64,000 bases of DNA from an uncultured Oscillospiraceae bacterium. Its GTDB lineage: Bacteria > Bacillota > Clostridia > Oscillospirales > Oscillospiraceae. Below are positions 33,581 to 41,429 of this stretch, piece by piece. The position numbers and the translations under genes were made by a program. Numbering within the stretch: position 1 is the stretch's first letter; each line of letters starts with the position of its first letter. The DNA lies in NCBI GenBank assembly GCA_910588975.1, contig CAJUSE010000004.1:30690-94689 (forward strand), read 5' to 3'. The notes under the pieces are model-generated. The model saw only the letters and a program-made list of their open reading frames with translations. It had not been told where the DNA came from and did not search any database.

Positions 33581-34507
33581 ATGAAACAAGCGGGCAGAGT
33601 ACTGGCTTTTGTCCTGATGTTGACCTGCCTGGTCACGCCGGCCTTTGGGCTGGTGTCCTCAGGGGACCTGGCAGGAGAACTGGACAGCCGGCGAACCGAG
33701 CAGGGAGACGGGAGCTATGTGTCGGCCTGGTCCACCCTGGCCAGCCGATTTACCCAACTGGAAAAGACCTTCGGGGAGGAAGTGAGCCTGGGGGTGTGGT
33801 CCACCCCCGAAGCTGGGGGCTGCACTTCGCTGGAGGACATGAGGACCCAGGCCGCCGCCTTTGCGTCGGGGCATGAGGACAGGATCACTCTGGTCTACAC
33901 TACGGAGGGCTCTTTTGTCCATGTGGGCAGCGGGGTGAAGCCGGGCTGCGACCTGTCGGCGGTGGAGGGGGCCCTCGCCGATCCCGGGTTCGGGGACTTT
34001 GACCGGCTCATGGGGGCCTGGCGGGCCCTGTGGGCCCTGCTGGCCGATGGTGAGCCCATTTACCCCACCCGGGTGACATCGGTGGGCGGTGTCATGGATG
34101 AAACCCGGGTGGAGGCCGCCCTGGCTCCGCTGTACGAGGTGTTCACCGGGCCGGTGACGGTGTACTGCGGCACAGGAGAAAACATGGAGCGGATGGCGGC
34201 CGATGTGGACCGGGTCCGCAACCCCTATGAGGGGGACGGTCTTCTGCTCTGCTACGAGGAGACCACCGGAGCGGTGGGGATCCATGTGGGGGCGGCCACC
34301 GGCCTGAAGCTGACGGGGACAGACAAGGTCGCCGCCGCCTTTGCCGCCGGCGGGCCAGAGGGCTTTGCCCAGGGGGTGGAGGCCCTGGCCCAGCACCTGA
34401 AACCCCTGGACAGCCGGGGGCCCTGGACTATCCCTCTCACCGCCGGGACGGTGGCCCTCATCGCCCTGGGGGAGCTCTGTTGGAAACGCCGGAAGCCCAA
34501 GGACTGA
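33581..34507 (+). CDS. Putative secreted/membrane protein of unknown function
   Basis: A 308-aa protein with an N-terminal signal sequence (VLAFVLMLTCLVTPAFG) and a C-terminal membrane helix (IPLTAGTVALIALGELCW) followed by KRRKPKD, so most of it would sit outside the cell. The body has a repeat-like alternation (LVYTTEGSFVHVGSGVKPG; LLLCYEETTGAVGIHVGAATG), with hydrophobic strands resembling the TPM (YgcG/Psb32-like) fold; that is a weak impression only. SD GGGGAGAGGG before ATG 33581. It lies 63 bp after addA. I do not recognise the family. Confidence 0.75.
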   Translation: MKQAGRVLAFVLMLTCLVTPAFGLVSSGDLAGELDSRRTEQGDGSYVSAWSTLASRFTQLEKTFGEEVSLGVWSTPEAGGCTSLEDMRTQAAAFASGHEDRITLVYTTEGSFVHVGSGVKPGCDLSAVEGALADPGFGDFDRLMGAWRALWALLADGEPIYPTRVTSVGGVMDETRVEAALAPLYEVFTGPVTVYCGTGENMERMAADVDRVRNPYEGDGLLLCYEETTGAVGIHVGAATGLKLTGTDKVAAAFAAGGPEGFAQGVEALAQHLKPLDSRGPWTIPLTAGTVALIALGELCWKRRKPKD

Positions 34508-34526
34508 ATTTCAAATAAAACCAATC

Positions 34527-34576
34527 TTGACATACCTCGACTATCTATGTATAATATACATAGATAGTCGAGGTAT
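34527..34576 (+). promoter_or_regulatory. PadR promoter covered by a 22-bp perfect inverted repeat
   Basis: TTGACA (34527-34532), 17-bp spacer, TATAAT (34550-34555), both consensus. The arms 34532-34553 and 34555-34576 are perfect inverse complements around one central A (arm ATACCTCGAC then TATCTATGTATA). The repeat overlays the spacer and -10 box and extends past the start site, fitting tight autorepression by PadR. Confidence 0.85.
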
Positions 34577-34632
34577 TCTTTTGGAGAGGTGGGAAATGCC
34601 CCTTGCCCCGATAAAAAGAAGGAGGAATTACC

Positions 34633-34965
34633 ATGAAAAAAAGGACAATGGACCACACCCAGCTGCTGGTGCTGACGCTGCTGGAGGGAGAGGACATGTA
34701 CGGCTACCAGATCATTACCGAGCTTGCCCGCCGCAGCGAGCACGTCTTTGACATGAAGGAGGGCACCCTCTATCCCGTTCTCCATGGCTTGTGGAAGGAG
34801 GGCATCGTGGAGTGCTACGAGAAGGAGACCCCCACGGGCCGGATGCGGAAGTACTACCACATCACCAAGCGGGGCCGGGAAACGTTGCGGAACGAGACCC
34901 GGGAGTGGCGGGAATACAGCCAGGCGGTGGAGGCCGTGCTGTCCTACGCCCCGGCGGTGGGGTGA
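34633..34965 (+). CDS. PadR-family transcriptional regulator
   Basis: A 110-aa winged-helix protein: QLLVLTLLEGEDMYGYQI (helices 1-2), DMKEGTLYPVLHGLWKEGIV (recognition helix) and the wing YEKETPTGRMRKYYHITKRGRETL. This is the compact PadR-s2 class, which usually represses membrane-protein or transporter genes and itself. The operator over its own promoter supports this. SD GGAGGAATT lies before the ATG. The next two genes, both for membrane proteins, follow with 5- and 12-bp gaps and form an operon with it. Confidence 0.95.
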   Translation: MKKRTMDHTQLLVLTLLEGEDMYGYQIITELARRSEHVFDMKEGTLYPVLHGLWKEGIVECYEKETPTGRMRKYYHITKRGRETLRNETREWREYSQAVEAVLSYAPAVG

Positions 34966-34970
34966 GGACG

Positions 34971-35315
34971 ATGAAGAGCCCCATTGAGGAGTTCTGCCTT
35001 GCTGTGGAGCTCCAGCTGACCCGGGCCAACCGCCGGGAGATGGTGGTGCTGCTGGGGGAGCTGAGAGAGCACTTGGAGGACAAGCAGGGTGCCCTGATGG
35101 CCCGGGGAATAGACGAGACCCAAGCCGCCCGGGAGGCGGTGGCCGCCATGGGGGACCCGGCGGAGATCGGCCGGGAGCTGGGCAAGCTCTACGACCCCCT
35201 CTGGCTGTGGCTGGACCGGTTGGTGTTGGGTTTGCTGGTCTGGCTCCTGTTTTGGGGTATCTTTTTGGGCATAGAATATCTGAGCATTTTTATGGGAGAG
35301 TGGGGACGGCCGTAA
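34971..35315 (+). CDS. Membrane protein with HAAS/DUF1700-like N-terminal domain
   Basis: A 114-aa protein. The N-terminal 75 residues (FCLAVELQLTRANRREMVVLLGELREHLEDK, in part, with EAVAAMGDPAEIGRELGKLYDP) match the helical domain found in DUF1700/permease-prefix proteins that commonly follow PadR regulators. One membrane helix follows (LDRLVLGLLVWLLFWGIFLG). In such pairs the membrane protein often acts with or is controlled by PadR. SD GTGAGGA before the ATG at 34971; longer in-frame readings from 34791 overlap padR and are rejected. Confidence 0.85.
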   Translation: MKSPIEEFCLAVELQLTRANRREMVVLLGELREHLEDKQGALMARGIDETQAAREAVAAMGDPAEIGRELGKLYDPLWLWLDRLVLGLLVWLLFWGIFLGIEYLSIFMGEWGRP

Positions 35316-35327
35316 AGGAGGGGGCGC

Positions 35328-35933
35328 ATGGAAAAGGGAAAACGACTTCGGACACGGAAAGAGCGCTTCCTTCGGCATCTGTCGGCCCTGCTTGCCGTAC
35401 TGGCTCTTTTGCAATATGCCGGCATCTACCGCCCCCTGCCCTTTGGGGTAGGCGGGTATCCCGGCCGGGAGGTGGCCCGGGATTTTGTGTGGGTAGAGGA
35501 TGTGGGCCTTTTGCGGGTGGCTCTCCGTGTAGAGGATGAAACCCTTTGGCTGGATGTGGACAAGCTGACGGGTTATGGCTGGTGCGAATACAAATACGCA
35601 GGGACAAGGCATCAGCAGAGTGATGAAGACGAGGCGTTGTACGCCTATGCAAGTCCGATCAGGCGGAGATGGGAGTATAAAAGGGGGAACTCAACTGGCA
35701 TGAACCTGGTGCCGGTGAAGGCCTATGTCCTTGGCCGGGTGGAGGACCGTCGAGGAGAGACACTGGTCCTTCACATGGAGGGTGTGGAACCCCTGGAGCT
35801 CCCCCGGTCAGCGTGGACCCGAAGGGGAGAGGACTACTACTTCCTTTTCCCTCTGCCCTATGTGGGAGATGTCACGGTGGAACTCCTGGACAGTTGGGGA
35901 AACCTTCTGGCTCAGACAGAGTTGACCCAATAG
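35328..35933 (+). CDS. Single-pass membrane protein of unknown function in the padR operon
   Basis: A 201-aa protein. A basic N terminus (MEKGKRLRTRKERFLRH) precedes one hydrophobic segment (LSALLAVLALLQYAGIY), giving a membrane anchor with the rest outside. The outer part is rich in beta-strand patterns (FVWVEDVGLLRVALRVEDETLWLDVD, given in part) without a motif I recognise. It is third in the padR unit, 12 bp after the HAAS-like gene, SD GGAGGG. The terminator begins at its stop codon. Tyr/Trp-rich middle (WCEYKYAGTRHQQSDEDEALYAYA region). Confidence 0.75.
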   Translation: MEKGKRLRTRKERFLRHLSALLAVLALLQYAGIYRPLPFGVGGYPGREVARDFVWVEDVGLLRVALRVEDETLWLDVDKLTGYGWCEYKYAGTRHQQSDEDEALYAYASPIRRRWEYKRGNSTGMNLVPVKAYVLGRVEDRRGETLVLHMEGVEPLELPRSAWTRRGEDYYFLFPLPYVGDVTVELLDSWGNLLAQTELTQ

Positions 35934-35961
35934 AAAAGGCCGCCCAAATGGGCGGCCTTTT
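35934..35961. terminator. Terminator of the padR operon
   Basis: AAAAGGCCGCCC (35934-35945) and GGGCGGCCTTTT (35950-35961) around AAAT. Also usable by the convergent small gene at 35977. Confidence 0.9.
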
Positions 35962-35976
35962 CTGCGGTGAGATGGC

Positions 35977-36108
35977 TTATTTCTTTTCCTCTTTCTTGCT
36001 TTGGGACAGGTCCTTAAAGACATGGACCTCGGTGCTGCCGTCGTTGGGGTAGCACTTACGGCTGGTCATGGGACAATGGTTGGGGCAGAGCGGGCAGCGT
36101 TCCTCCAT
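35977..36108 (-). CDS. Small Cys-rich protein (43 aa), unknown function
   Basis: Reading from ATG 36108, which has AAAGGAG 9 bp upstream, gives 43 residues beginning MEERCPLCPNHCPMTSRKC and ending in a basic KKEEKK tail. Cys5, Cys8, Cys12 and Cys19 with two His suggest a small metal (zinc or iron) site, but the family is not known to me. In-frame ATG at 36162 would add 18 residues and has no SD. Codon use looks coding, and a terminator lies at its 3' side. Confidence 0.6.
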   Translation of the reverse strand: MEERCPLCPNHCPMTSRKCYPNDGSTEVHVFKDLSQSKKEEKK

Positions 36109-36226
36109 GAAAATCAACTCCTTTTGAAGTTTGGACAGGCTATCTGTGACCCCATTATACAACAGGGCCTTTCCAGTGCCAAGAGAAAAAACACAGAAAA
36201 AATTCGGGCAAATGAGGGAAAAGTCC

Positions 36227-36255
36227 TTGCATTTCCACCAAAGCTGTGCTATACT
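36227..36255 (+). promoter_or_regulatory. Promoter of rpmE
   Basis: TTGCAT (36227-36232), 17-bp spacer, TATACT (36250-36255), with a roughly 65-nt leader before the gene. Confidence 0.8.
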
Positions 36256-36326
36256 ACCAGAGCGTTTATAAGGCGTGGAGGTTTGCTGCGCCGCCTAACC
36301 CGGAACGAGAATGAGGTGAAAGAGAA

Positions 36327-36530
36327 ATGAAGGAAGGTATTCATCCCGAGTACAAGCAGACGACCATCACCTGTGCCTGCGGCAACGTGATCGCCACCGG
36401 CTCCACCAAGGAGAACATCCGTGTGGAGGTCTGCTCCAAGTGTCACCCCTTCTTCACCGGCCGGCAGAAGATGGTGGACACCGGCGGACGTGTGGCCCGC
36501 TTCAACAAGAAGTTTGGTCTGGAAAAGTAA
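36327..36530 (+). CDS. rpmE: 50S ribosomal protein L31, zinc-binding type
   Basis: A 67-aa protein with the L31 signature: GIHPEYKQTTITCACGNVI, ENIRVEVCSKCHPFFTGRQK and VDTGGRVARFNKKFGL. Cys16, Cys18, Cys36 and Cys39 mark the zinc-containing (C+) form, which is the growth-time form and can act as a zinc reserve. The ATG is 4-5 bp after a GAAAGAGA-like SD. It has its own promoter and a terminator follows. Full length. Confidence 0.98.
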   Translation: MKEGIHPEYKQTTITCACGNVIATGSTKENIRVEVCSKCHPFFTGRQKMVDTGGRVARFNKKFGLEK

Positions 36531-36546
36531 GAAATGTGATGCTTTT

Positions 36547-36580
36547 GGGGCTCGTGCCGGCAATCGGTACGGGCCCTTTT
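36547..36580 (+). terminator. Terminator after rpmE
   Basis: GGGCTCGTGCC pairs with GGTACGGGCCC (two wobble pairs) around a GGCAATC-type loop; TTTT follows. Confidence 0.75.
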
Positions 36581-36646
36581 GCATAGACTGAATAAGGCCC
36601 GCAGACCATTTTTGGGAGGGCATATATTTTTCAGGAGGTCGCAGCC

Positions 36647-37156
36647 ATGCTGGAACACGTGGATCCCAAAGCTCTGAACGCCAATTTTTTCTCCCTGCTG
36701 GATGATCGGTGGGGTATTCTCACCGTCCACGACAAGGATAAGGAAAACCCCAACCCCATGACGGTGAGCTGGGGGGGTGCCGGTATCCTTTGGGGGGAGC
36801 CGGTGGTCACCGTCTATGTCCGGCCCCAGCGATACACCCGCCATCTCATAGATGCTGAACAGTATTTCTCCTTGTCCTTCCTGCCTGGGGATAAGGACCC
36901 CATCGCCACCCTTTGCGGCAGCAAGAGCGGGCGGGATATGGATAAGGTAAAGGAATGTGGCTTGACAGTCTTGAACGACGAAAAGGCCCCCTATTTTGCC
37001 CAGAGTGAGCTGACCCTTATCTGCCGCAAGCTCTATGAGCAGGATATGGATGGGCAGTTTTTCGTAGACAAGGACGTGGACGCCAGACAGTACCCCACAA
37101 AGGACTACCACCGGATGTATATCGGCAAGGTGGAGAGTGTGCTGCTGCGGAAGTAA
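36647..37156 (+). CDS. Flavin reductase family protein
   Basis: A 169-aa FMN-binding split-barrel protein. Typical segments are FSLLDDRWGILTVHDKDKENPNPMTVSWG, given in part, GEPVVTVYVRPQRYTRHLI, YFSLSFLPGDKD and CGSKSGRDMDKVKECGL. Relatives bind FMN non-covalently and are annotated as flavin reductases or flavoredoxins; actual electron donor and acceptor are unknown. SD CAGGAGG 7 bp before the ATG. It is followed after 26 bp by hflX, and may be co-transcribed with it. Confidence 0.9.
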   Translation: MLEHVDPKALNANFFSLLDDRWGILTVHDKDKENPNPMTVSWGGAGILWGEPVVTVYVRPQRYTRHLIDAEQYFSLSFLPGDKDPIATLCGSKSGRDMDKVKECGLTVLNDEKAPYFAQSELTLICRKLYEQDMDGQFFVDKDVDARQYPTKDYHRMYIGKVESVLLRK

Positions 37157-37182
37157 ATGCCCCATAAGGAAGGAACCGCTTC

Positions 37183-38472
37183 ATGTTTGAAAAAACCATA
37201 GATGCCAAAATCGACAAGGCCGTGCTCTGTGGGCTGAACTCCCCCGCACTGGGGGGGGAGACGGCCAGTGAGGACTCTCTGACCGAGCTGGAGGCCCTGC
37301 TGGAGACTGCCGGCGGTATGTGCGTGGGCACGGTGCTGCAGAACAAGGCCACCCCCGACCCCAAGACCTTTTTGGGGGAGGGGAAGGTGGAGGAGGTCAG
37401 GGAGCTGGTGGAGGCCACCAAGGCCGAGCTGGTCATCTTTGACAACGATCTCTCCCCCTCCCAACAGCGGGTGCTCACCGAGATGCTGGGGGTCCAGGTG
37501 CTGGACCGCTCGGCTCTTATTCTGGACATTTTTGCCCAGCGGGCCCACACCAGCGAGGGCCGGCTCCAGGTGGAGCTGGCCCAGTATAAATACCTGCTGC
37601 CCCGGCTGACCAGCATGTGGAAGCACCTGGAGCGGCAGGAGGGCGCCATCGGTACCCGTGGCCCCGGCGAGACCCAGCTGGAGACCGACCGCCGGCTCAT
37701 CCGCCGGAAGATCGATAAGCTCACAGCCGAGCTCAGGGAGGTCTGCCGGGTCCGCTCCACCCAGCGCCAGCGCCGGGAGAAGAACGAGGTGCCTGTGGTG
37801 GCCATTGTGGGCTATACAAACGCCGGCAAGTCTACCCTGCTCAATGCCCTCACCGGGGCGGACATTCCGGCCAACAACCGTCTGTTTGACACCTTGGACA
37901 CCACCACCCGGACCCTGGAGCTCTCGGACACCTGCACGGTGCTCATCTCGGACACGGTGGGCTTTATCTCTAAGCTGCCCCACCAGCTGGTGGAGGCATT
38001 CAAGGCCACCTTGGAGGAGTTGGAATATGCCGATTTGCTCCTCCATGTCATCGACGTCTCCAACCCCGGCTGGCAGGAGCAGGCCCAGGTGGTAGAGCAC
38101 CTTATCACCGAGTTGGGGGCTTGGGACAAGCCCCGGCTGGAGGTCTTTAACAAGTCCGACCTGGTCCCCGGAGATATCCTGCCCCACGGGGAGGATGTGG
38201 TGACCATCTCCGCCCGGACCGGGGCGGGGCTGGAGGAGCTGCGCCAGGCCCTGGCCAAACGGCTGGACAAGGGGATGTTCCAAGTGAAGCTGGCCATTCC
38301 CTACGACCAAGGGGGCTTGGTGGACATGCTCTACCGGGAGGCCAAGGTGGACAAGGTGGAATATGCCCAGGCCATCGAGGTGGAGGCCCTGTGTACCCCC
38401 AAGGTGCTGGGCCGGGTGAAAGACTATGTCACCGAGGGCTGGACGCCCCCCAAAGAGCCCTGGGAGGAGTAA
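37183..38472 (+). CDS. hflX: Ribosome-associated GTPase HflX
   Basis: A 429-aa GTPase. The N-terminal HflX domain has NKATPDPKTFLGEGKVEE and DRSALILDIFAQRAHTSEGRLQVELAQ (in part), then the arginine/glycine loop GTRGPGETQLETDRR. The GTPase domain has G1 GYTNAGKST (about residue 209), G2 TLDTTTR, G3 DTVGFI and G4 NKSD. HflX splits stalled ribosomes under stress in several bacteria. A C-terminal extension of about 70 residues follows, as usual. SD AAGGAA upstream. It heads a chain of small genes (GNAT, YigZ, TmrB-like) with overlaps or gaps of 2 bp. Confidence 0.96.
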   Translation: MFEKTIDAKIDKAVLCGLNSPALGGETASEDSLTELEALLETAGGMCVGTVLQNKATPDPKTFLGEGKVEEVRELVEATKAELVIFDNDLSPSQQRVLTEMLGVQVLDRSALILDIFAQRAHTSEGRLQVELAQYKYLLPRLTSMWKHLERQEGAIGTRGPGETQLETDRRLIRRKIDKLTAELREVCRVRSTQRQRREKNEVPVVAIVGYTNAGKSTLLNALTGADIPANNRLFDTLDTTTRTLELSDTCTVLISDTVGFISKLPHQLVEAFKATLEELEYADLLLHVIDVSNPGWQEQAQVVEHLITELGAWDKPRLEVFNKSDLVPGDILPHGEDVVTISARTGAGLEELRQALAKRLDKGMFQVKLAIPYDQGGLVDMLYREAKVDKVEYAQAIEVEALCTPKVLGRVKDYVTEGWTPPKEPWEE

Positions 38473-38474
38473 AT

Positions 38475-39005
38475 ATGCATCTTGAGACAGAGCGGCTGCT
38501 TCTGCGGCCCTTTACGGCAGCTGATGCTGAAAATCTGTATGAATATGCCAAGGATCCCCGGGTGGGACCGGCGGCGGGATGGCCACCCCACAAAAGTGTG
38601 GAGGCAAGCCGGGAGATCATCACCACTGTGTTTGCTGCCCCTAATACCTTTGCCGTGGTGGACAAGCCCTTCGGAACGGTCATTGGGTCGGCGGGATTTG
38701 TCGGCAGACACTATGACCGTCTCCCCGGCCCCGACGATGAGATCGGGTATGCGCTGAGTCCGGCGTTCTGGGGGCGGGGACTGATGCCGGAAGCTGTCCG
38801 GGAACTTCTCCGATACGGCTTTGAGGAGCTGGGCTTTCAGACCATCTGGTGCGGGCATTATGATTTTAATGACAAGTCCCGCCGTGTGGTGGAGAAGTGC
38901 GGTTTTGTATACCGCTTTACGGACAAGGTTTGGGTGGAACTGATGGGAGAGGAGCGGACCGAGCTTCATTACGCTTTGACCAAAGAGGAGTGGAAGGCCC
39001 CATGA
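38475..39005 (+). CDS. GNAT-family N-acetyltransferase (RimJ/RimL type)
   Basis: A 176-aa GNAT protein starting MHLETERLLLRPFTAADAEN, the classic RimJ/RimL-like N terminus. The acetyl-CoA loop region is EIGYALSPAFWGRGLMPEAVRELL, in parts, with RGL-MPEA as the pyrophosphate-binding turn; NDKSRRVVEKCGFVYR is motif B. The substrate (protein N terminus, antibiotic, amino acid) cannot be told. ATG 38475 lies 2 bp after the hflX stop, whose last codons provide GGGAGGAG as SD. It overlaps yigZ by 4 bp. Confidence 0.92.
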   Translation: MHLETERLLLRPFTAADAENLYEYAKDPRVGPAAGWPPHKSVEASREIITTVFAAPNTFAVVDKPFGTVIGSAGFVGRHYDRLPGPDDEIGYALSPAFWGRGLMPEAVRELLRYGFEELGFQTIWCGHYDFNDKSRRVVEKCGFVYRFTDKVWVELMGEERTELHYALTKEEWKAP

Positions 39006-39652
39006 CCGAATATTATATCCCAACCCGGCCCTCGGAGACCGAGTTTGTGGAGAAGCGCTCCCGGTTCATCGGTCATGTCTGGCCGGTGGAGAGCGAGGAG
39101 GCGGCCCGCTCCTGCATCGAGGCCATGAATAAGCGCTATTATGACGCCCGCCACTCCTGCTGGTGCTATCGCATCCGCCAGGGTGGGGTGGAGCGCTACT
39201 CCGACGCCGGGGAGCCCCAGGGCACCGCCGGCCAGCCCATGCTCAACGTCTTTCAGCGGGAGAATGTGACCAACGTGGTCTGCGTGTCCACCCGGTATTT
39301 CGGGGGCATTCTGCTGGGGGCGGGAGGGCTGACCCGGGCCTATGGCCGCTCGGCCAAGGATGCGCTGGATGCCGCCGGCATCTCGGTGGTTCGCCCCTGG
39401 ACGCTGATAGAGGCCCCCGGCTGCCCCTACCCCCTCTTTGAACGGCTGAAGGTGGAAGTCAAGGCCCTGGATGGGGTGGAGGGGGATCACACCTTCTCTG
39501 CCGCCATCGACTTCCGGGCCCTGATGCCCCAGGACAGGGCAGAGCTGTTTGCCCAGCGGGTGCAAGAGCTTTCGGCGGGCAAGGTGGAGCCCAGAATGCT
39601 GGGGGAACAGTGGAAGGCCGTTCCCCTGACCGGAGAGGGGCAGCACACATGA
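39002..39652 (+). CDS. YigZ/IMPACT family protein
   Basis: A 216-aa protein with an N-terminal UPF0029 (IMPACT) domain: SETEFVEKRSRFIGHVWPV, YYDARHSCWCYRI, SDAGEPQGTAGQPML, VSTRYFGGILLGAGGLTRAY (19-20 residue pieces of the conserved block) and a C-terminal DUF1949 domain (YPLFERLKVEVKALDG). Family members are linked to translation under stress, but the bacterial activity is unknown. It starts by ATGA overlap with the GNAT gene and ends by ATGA overlap with the next one. Confidence 0.95.
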   Translation: MTEYYIPTRPSETEFVEKRSRFIGHVWPVESEEAARSCIEAMNKRYYDARHSCWCYRIRQGGVERYSDAGEPQGTAGQPMLNVFQRENVTNVVCVSTRYFGGILLGAGGLTRAYGRSAKDALDAAGISVVRPWTLIEAPGCPYPLFERLKVEVKALDGVEGDHTFSAAIDFRALMPQDRAELFAQRVQELSAGKVEPRMLGEQWKAVPLTGEGQHT

Positions 39653-40248
39653 TTTTCTGGCTCAATGGCAGCTTTGGGGCGGGAAAGACCACAGTAGCCC
39701 ACGAGCTGCAGCGGCGGCTACCCGGCAGCTTTGTCTACGACCCGGAAAATGTGGGATACTTTTTACGGAAAAATACGCCGAAAGAGTGTCAGACTGCGGA
39801 TTTTCAGGACATCCCCCTGTGGCGGGAATTCAATTTCCAGACCCTGAAGTGGATGGCAGAGCAATACCCGGGGGTGCTCTTGGTGCCCATGACCATCAAC
39901 CGGGCAGAGTATTTTGACGAGATTTTGGGCCGCCTGGCCCGGGAAGGGGTCCAGGTGCGGCATGTCATCCTCTGTGCCAGCCGGGAGACCCTGTTGAAGC
40001 GGTTGAAAAAGCGCAGCCTGGGCCGATTGGACAAAGAGACCTTCGCCGTTGAGGCCATTGAGAGAAGCCTGCGTTTTTTCTCCACCCGGCCGGATGAGGA
40101 GCGGCTCATCACCGACTGCCTCACTGTGGATCAGGTGGTGGAGCAGGTGGCTGGGCGGTGCGGGCTGCCCCTGGAAAAGGACCTGCGAGGTCCGGTGAAA
40201 AAGGGCTGGGACAGGGCAAAGGTCCTTTTGGAGCACATCAGAAATTGA
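39649..40248 (+). CDS. TmrB-like P-loop ATP-binding protein
   Basis: A 199-aa protein starting MIFWLNGSFGAGKTTVAHEL, a Walker A (GSFGAGKTT) at the very N terminus, then SFVYDPENVGYFLRKN, as in B. subtilis TmrB, a membrane-associated ATP-binding tunicamycin-resistance protein. The remainder (ILCASRETLLKRLKKRSLGR, a kinase lid-like Arg/Lys segment) resembles small nucleotide or sugar kinases. Whether it confers resistance is unknown. It overlaps yigZ by 4 bp, last of the hflX chain. Confidence 0.82.
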   Translation: MIFWLNGSFGAGKTTVAHELQRRLPGSFVYDPENVGYFLRKNTPKECQTADFQDIPLWREFNFQTLKWMAEQYPGVLLVPMTINRAEYFDEILGRLAREGVQVRHVILCASRETLLKRLKKRSLGRLDKETFAVEAIERSLRFFSTRPDEERLITDCLTVDQVVEQVAGRCGLPLEKDLRGPVKKGWDRAKVLLEHIRN

Positions 40249-40250
40249 GG

Positions 40251-40276
40251 AATTTCCCTGTGGGGAAAATTTTTTC
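40251..40276 (+). terminator. Terminator of the hflX gene chain
   Basis: AATTTCCC pairs with GGGGAAATT-like bases around TGT, followed by TTTTTT (40270-40275), starting 3 bp past the last stop. Confidence 0.65.
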
Positions 40277-40358
40277 AAAATTTTTTGGCCAAAAAAGAGG
40301 GTTTTGCCCTCTCGAAGGCGTATAAGACATAGGAGAGGCTGAAAAAGGAGGCCGTGCC

Positions 40359-41363
40359 ATGACCATTCGGGAACAGTTGGAGGAGCGGGAGAGAAAGGAT
40401 CTCTCCCCTCTGGCCTGCTTGGCGGCCGAGAGTAGGGGCCGGCAGCAGCCGGTGGAGCCCTGCCCGGTGCGCACTTGTTTCCAGCGGGACACCGACCGCA
40501 TTGTCCATTGCAAGGCATTCCGCCGTCTGAAGCGGAAAACCCAGGTCTTTCTGCGCCCCGAGGGGGACCACTACCGCACACGCATGACCCACACCCTGGA
40601 GGTGACCCGGGTGGCCCGGACCATCGCCCGGGGATTGGGGCTCAACGAGGATCTGACCGAGGCTGCCGCTCTGGGCCACGATTTGGGCCACACCCCCTTT
40701 GGTCACGCCGGGGAGCGAATCATGAACGAGCTTATGCCCGGGGGCTTTCGCCACTATGAGCAGTCTTTGCGGGTGGTGGACCGGCTGGAGAACGATGGGG
40801 CGGGGCTGAATTTGACCTATGAGGTCCGCCGGGGCATCCTGTGCCACTCCGGCCCCGACCAGGCCGAGACCCTGGAGGGGCGAGCGGTGCGCATTGCCGA
40901 TAAGATCGCCTATCTCTCCGCCGACATTGACGACGCCCTCCGGGGTGGGGTCATTTACCCCCTGGACATTCCCGCCGAGGTGGTCCAGGTTTTGGGTTCT
41001 AACCACTCCCAGCGCATCAATACCCTCATCATGGATATCATCGAGTACAGCCATGACAAGGGGGACATTCTCCAATCCCCGGAGAAGAAGGAGGCTATGG
41101 CCCGGCTGCGGGAATTCATGTTTGCCTCGGTGTATACAAACCCCGTGGCCAAGGGGGAGGAGAGCAAGGCCCAGGAGATGGTGGCCCGGCTCTACGAATA
41201 CTACCTGAAAAACTGGGACAGGCTGCCCGAGGAATTCCGGGATATCAAGGAGCGGGAGGGCGTGGAGCGTGCCGTTTGCGACTATATCGCCGGCATGACC
41301 GATGCATACTCGGTGGAGATGTATCAGGACCTGTTCATCCCCAAATCCTGGGCAGTGAAATAG
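40359..41363 (+). CDS. dgt: Deoxyguanosinetriphosphate triphosphohydrolase-like HD protein
   Basis: A 334-aa HD-domain hydrolase that would remove triphosphate from dNTPs. HD motif residues are in RTRMTHTLEVTRVARTIARG (His), AAALGHDLGHTPFGHAGE (the HD pair) and KIAYLSADIDDAL (distal Asp). SPLACLAAESRGRQQ at the N terminus, followed by FQRDTDRIVHCKAFRRLKRKTQVF (in part), is characteristic of the dgt family. Length fits the short Gram-positive form. SD AAAGGAGG before the ATG. It is followed after 66 bp by dnaG and rpoD, a common arrangement in clostridia. Confidence 0.95.
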   Translation: MTIREQLEERERKDLSPLACLAAESRGRQQPVEPCPVRTCFQRDTDRIVHCKAFRRLKRKTQVFLRPEGDHYRTRMTHTLEVTRVARTIARGLGLNEDLTEAAALGHDLGHTPFGHAGERIMNELMPGGFRHYEQSLRVVDRLENDGAGLNLTYEVRRGILCHSGPDQAETLEGRAVRIADKIAYLSADIDDALRGGVIYPLDIPAEVVQVLGSNHSQRINTLIMDIIEYSHDKGDILQSPEKKEAMARLREFMFASVYTNPVAKGEESKAQEMVARLYEYYLKNWDRLPEEFRDIKEREGVERAVCDYIAGMTDAYSVEMYQDLFIPKSWAVK

Positions 41364-41429
41364 GAAAAAGGGAATAACCTTGTCATATTTTGGCAATCAT
41401 AGGGCTACACAAGAGAGGAGGGGACGCAG

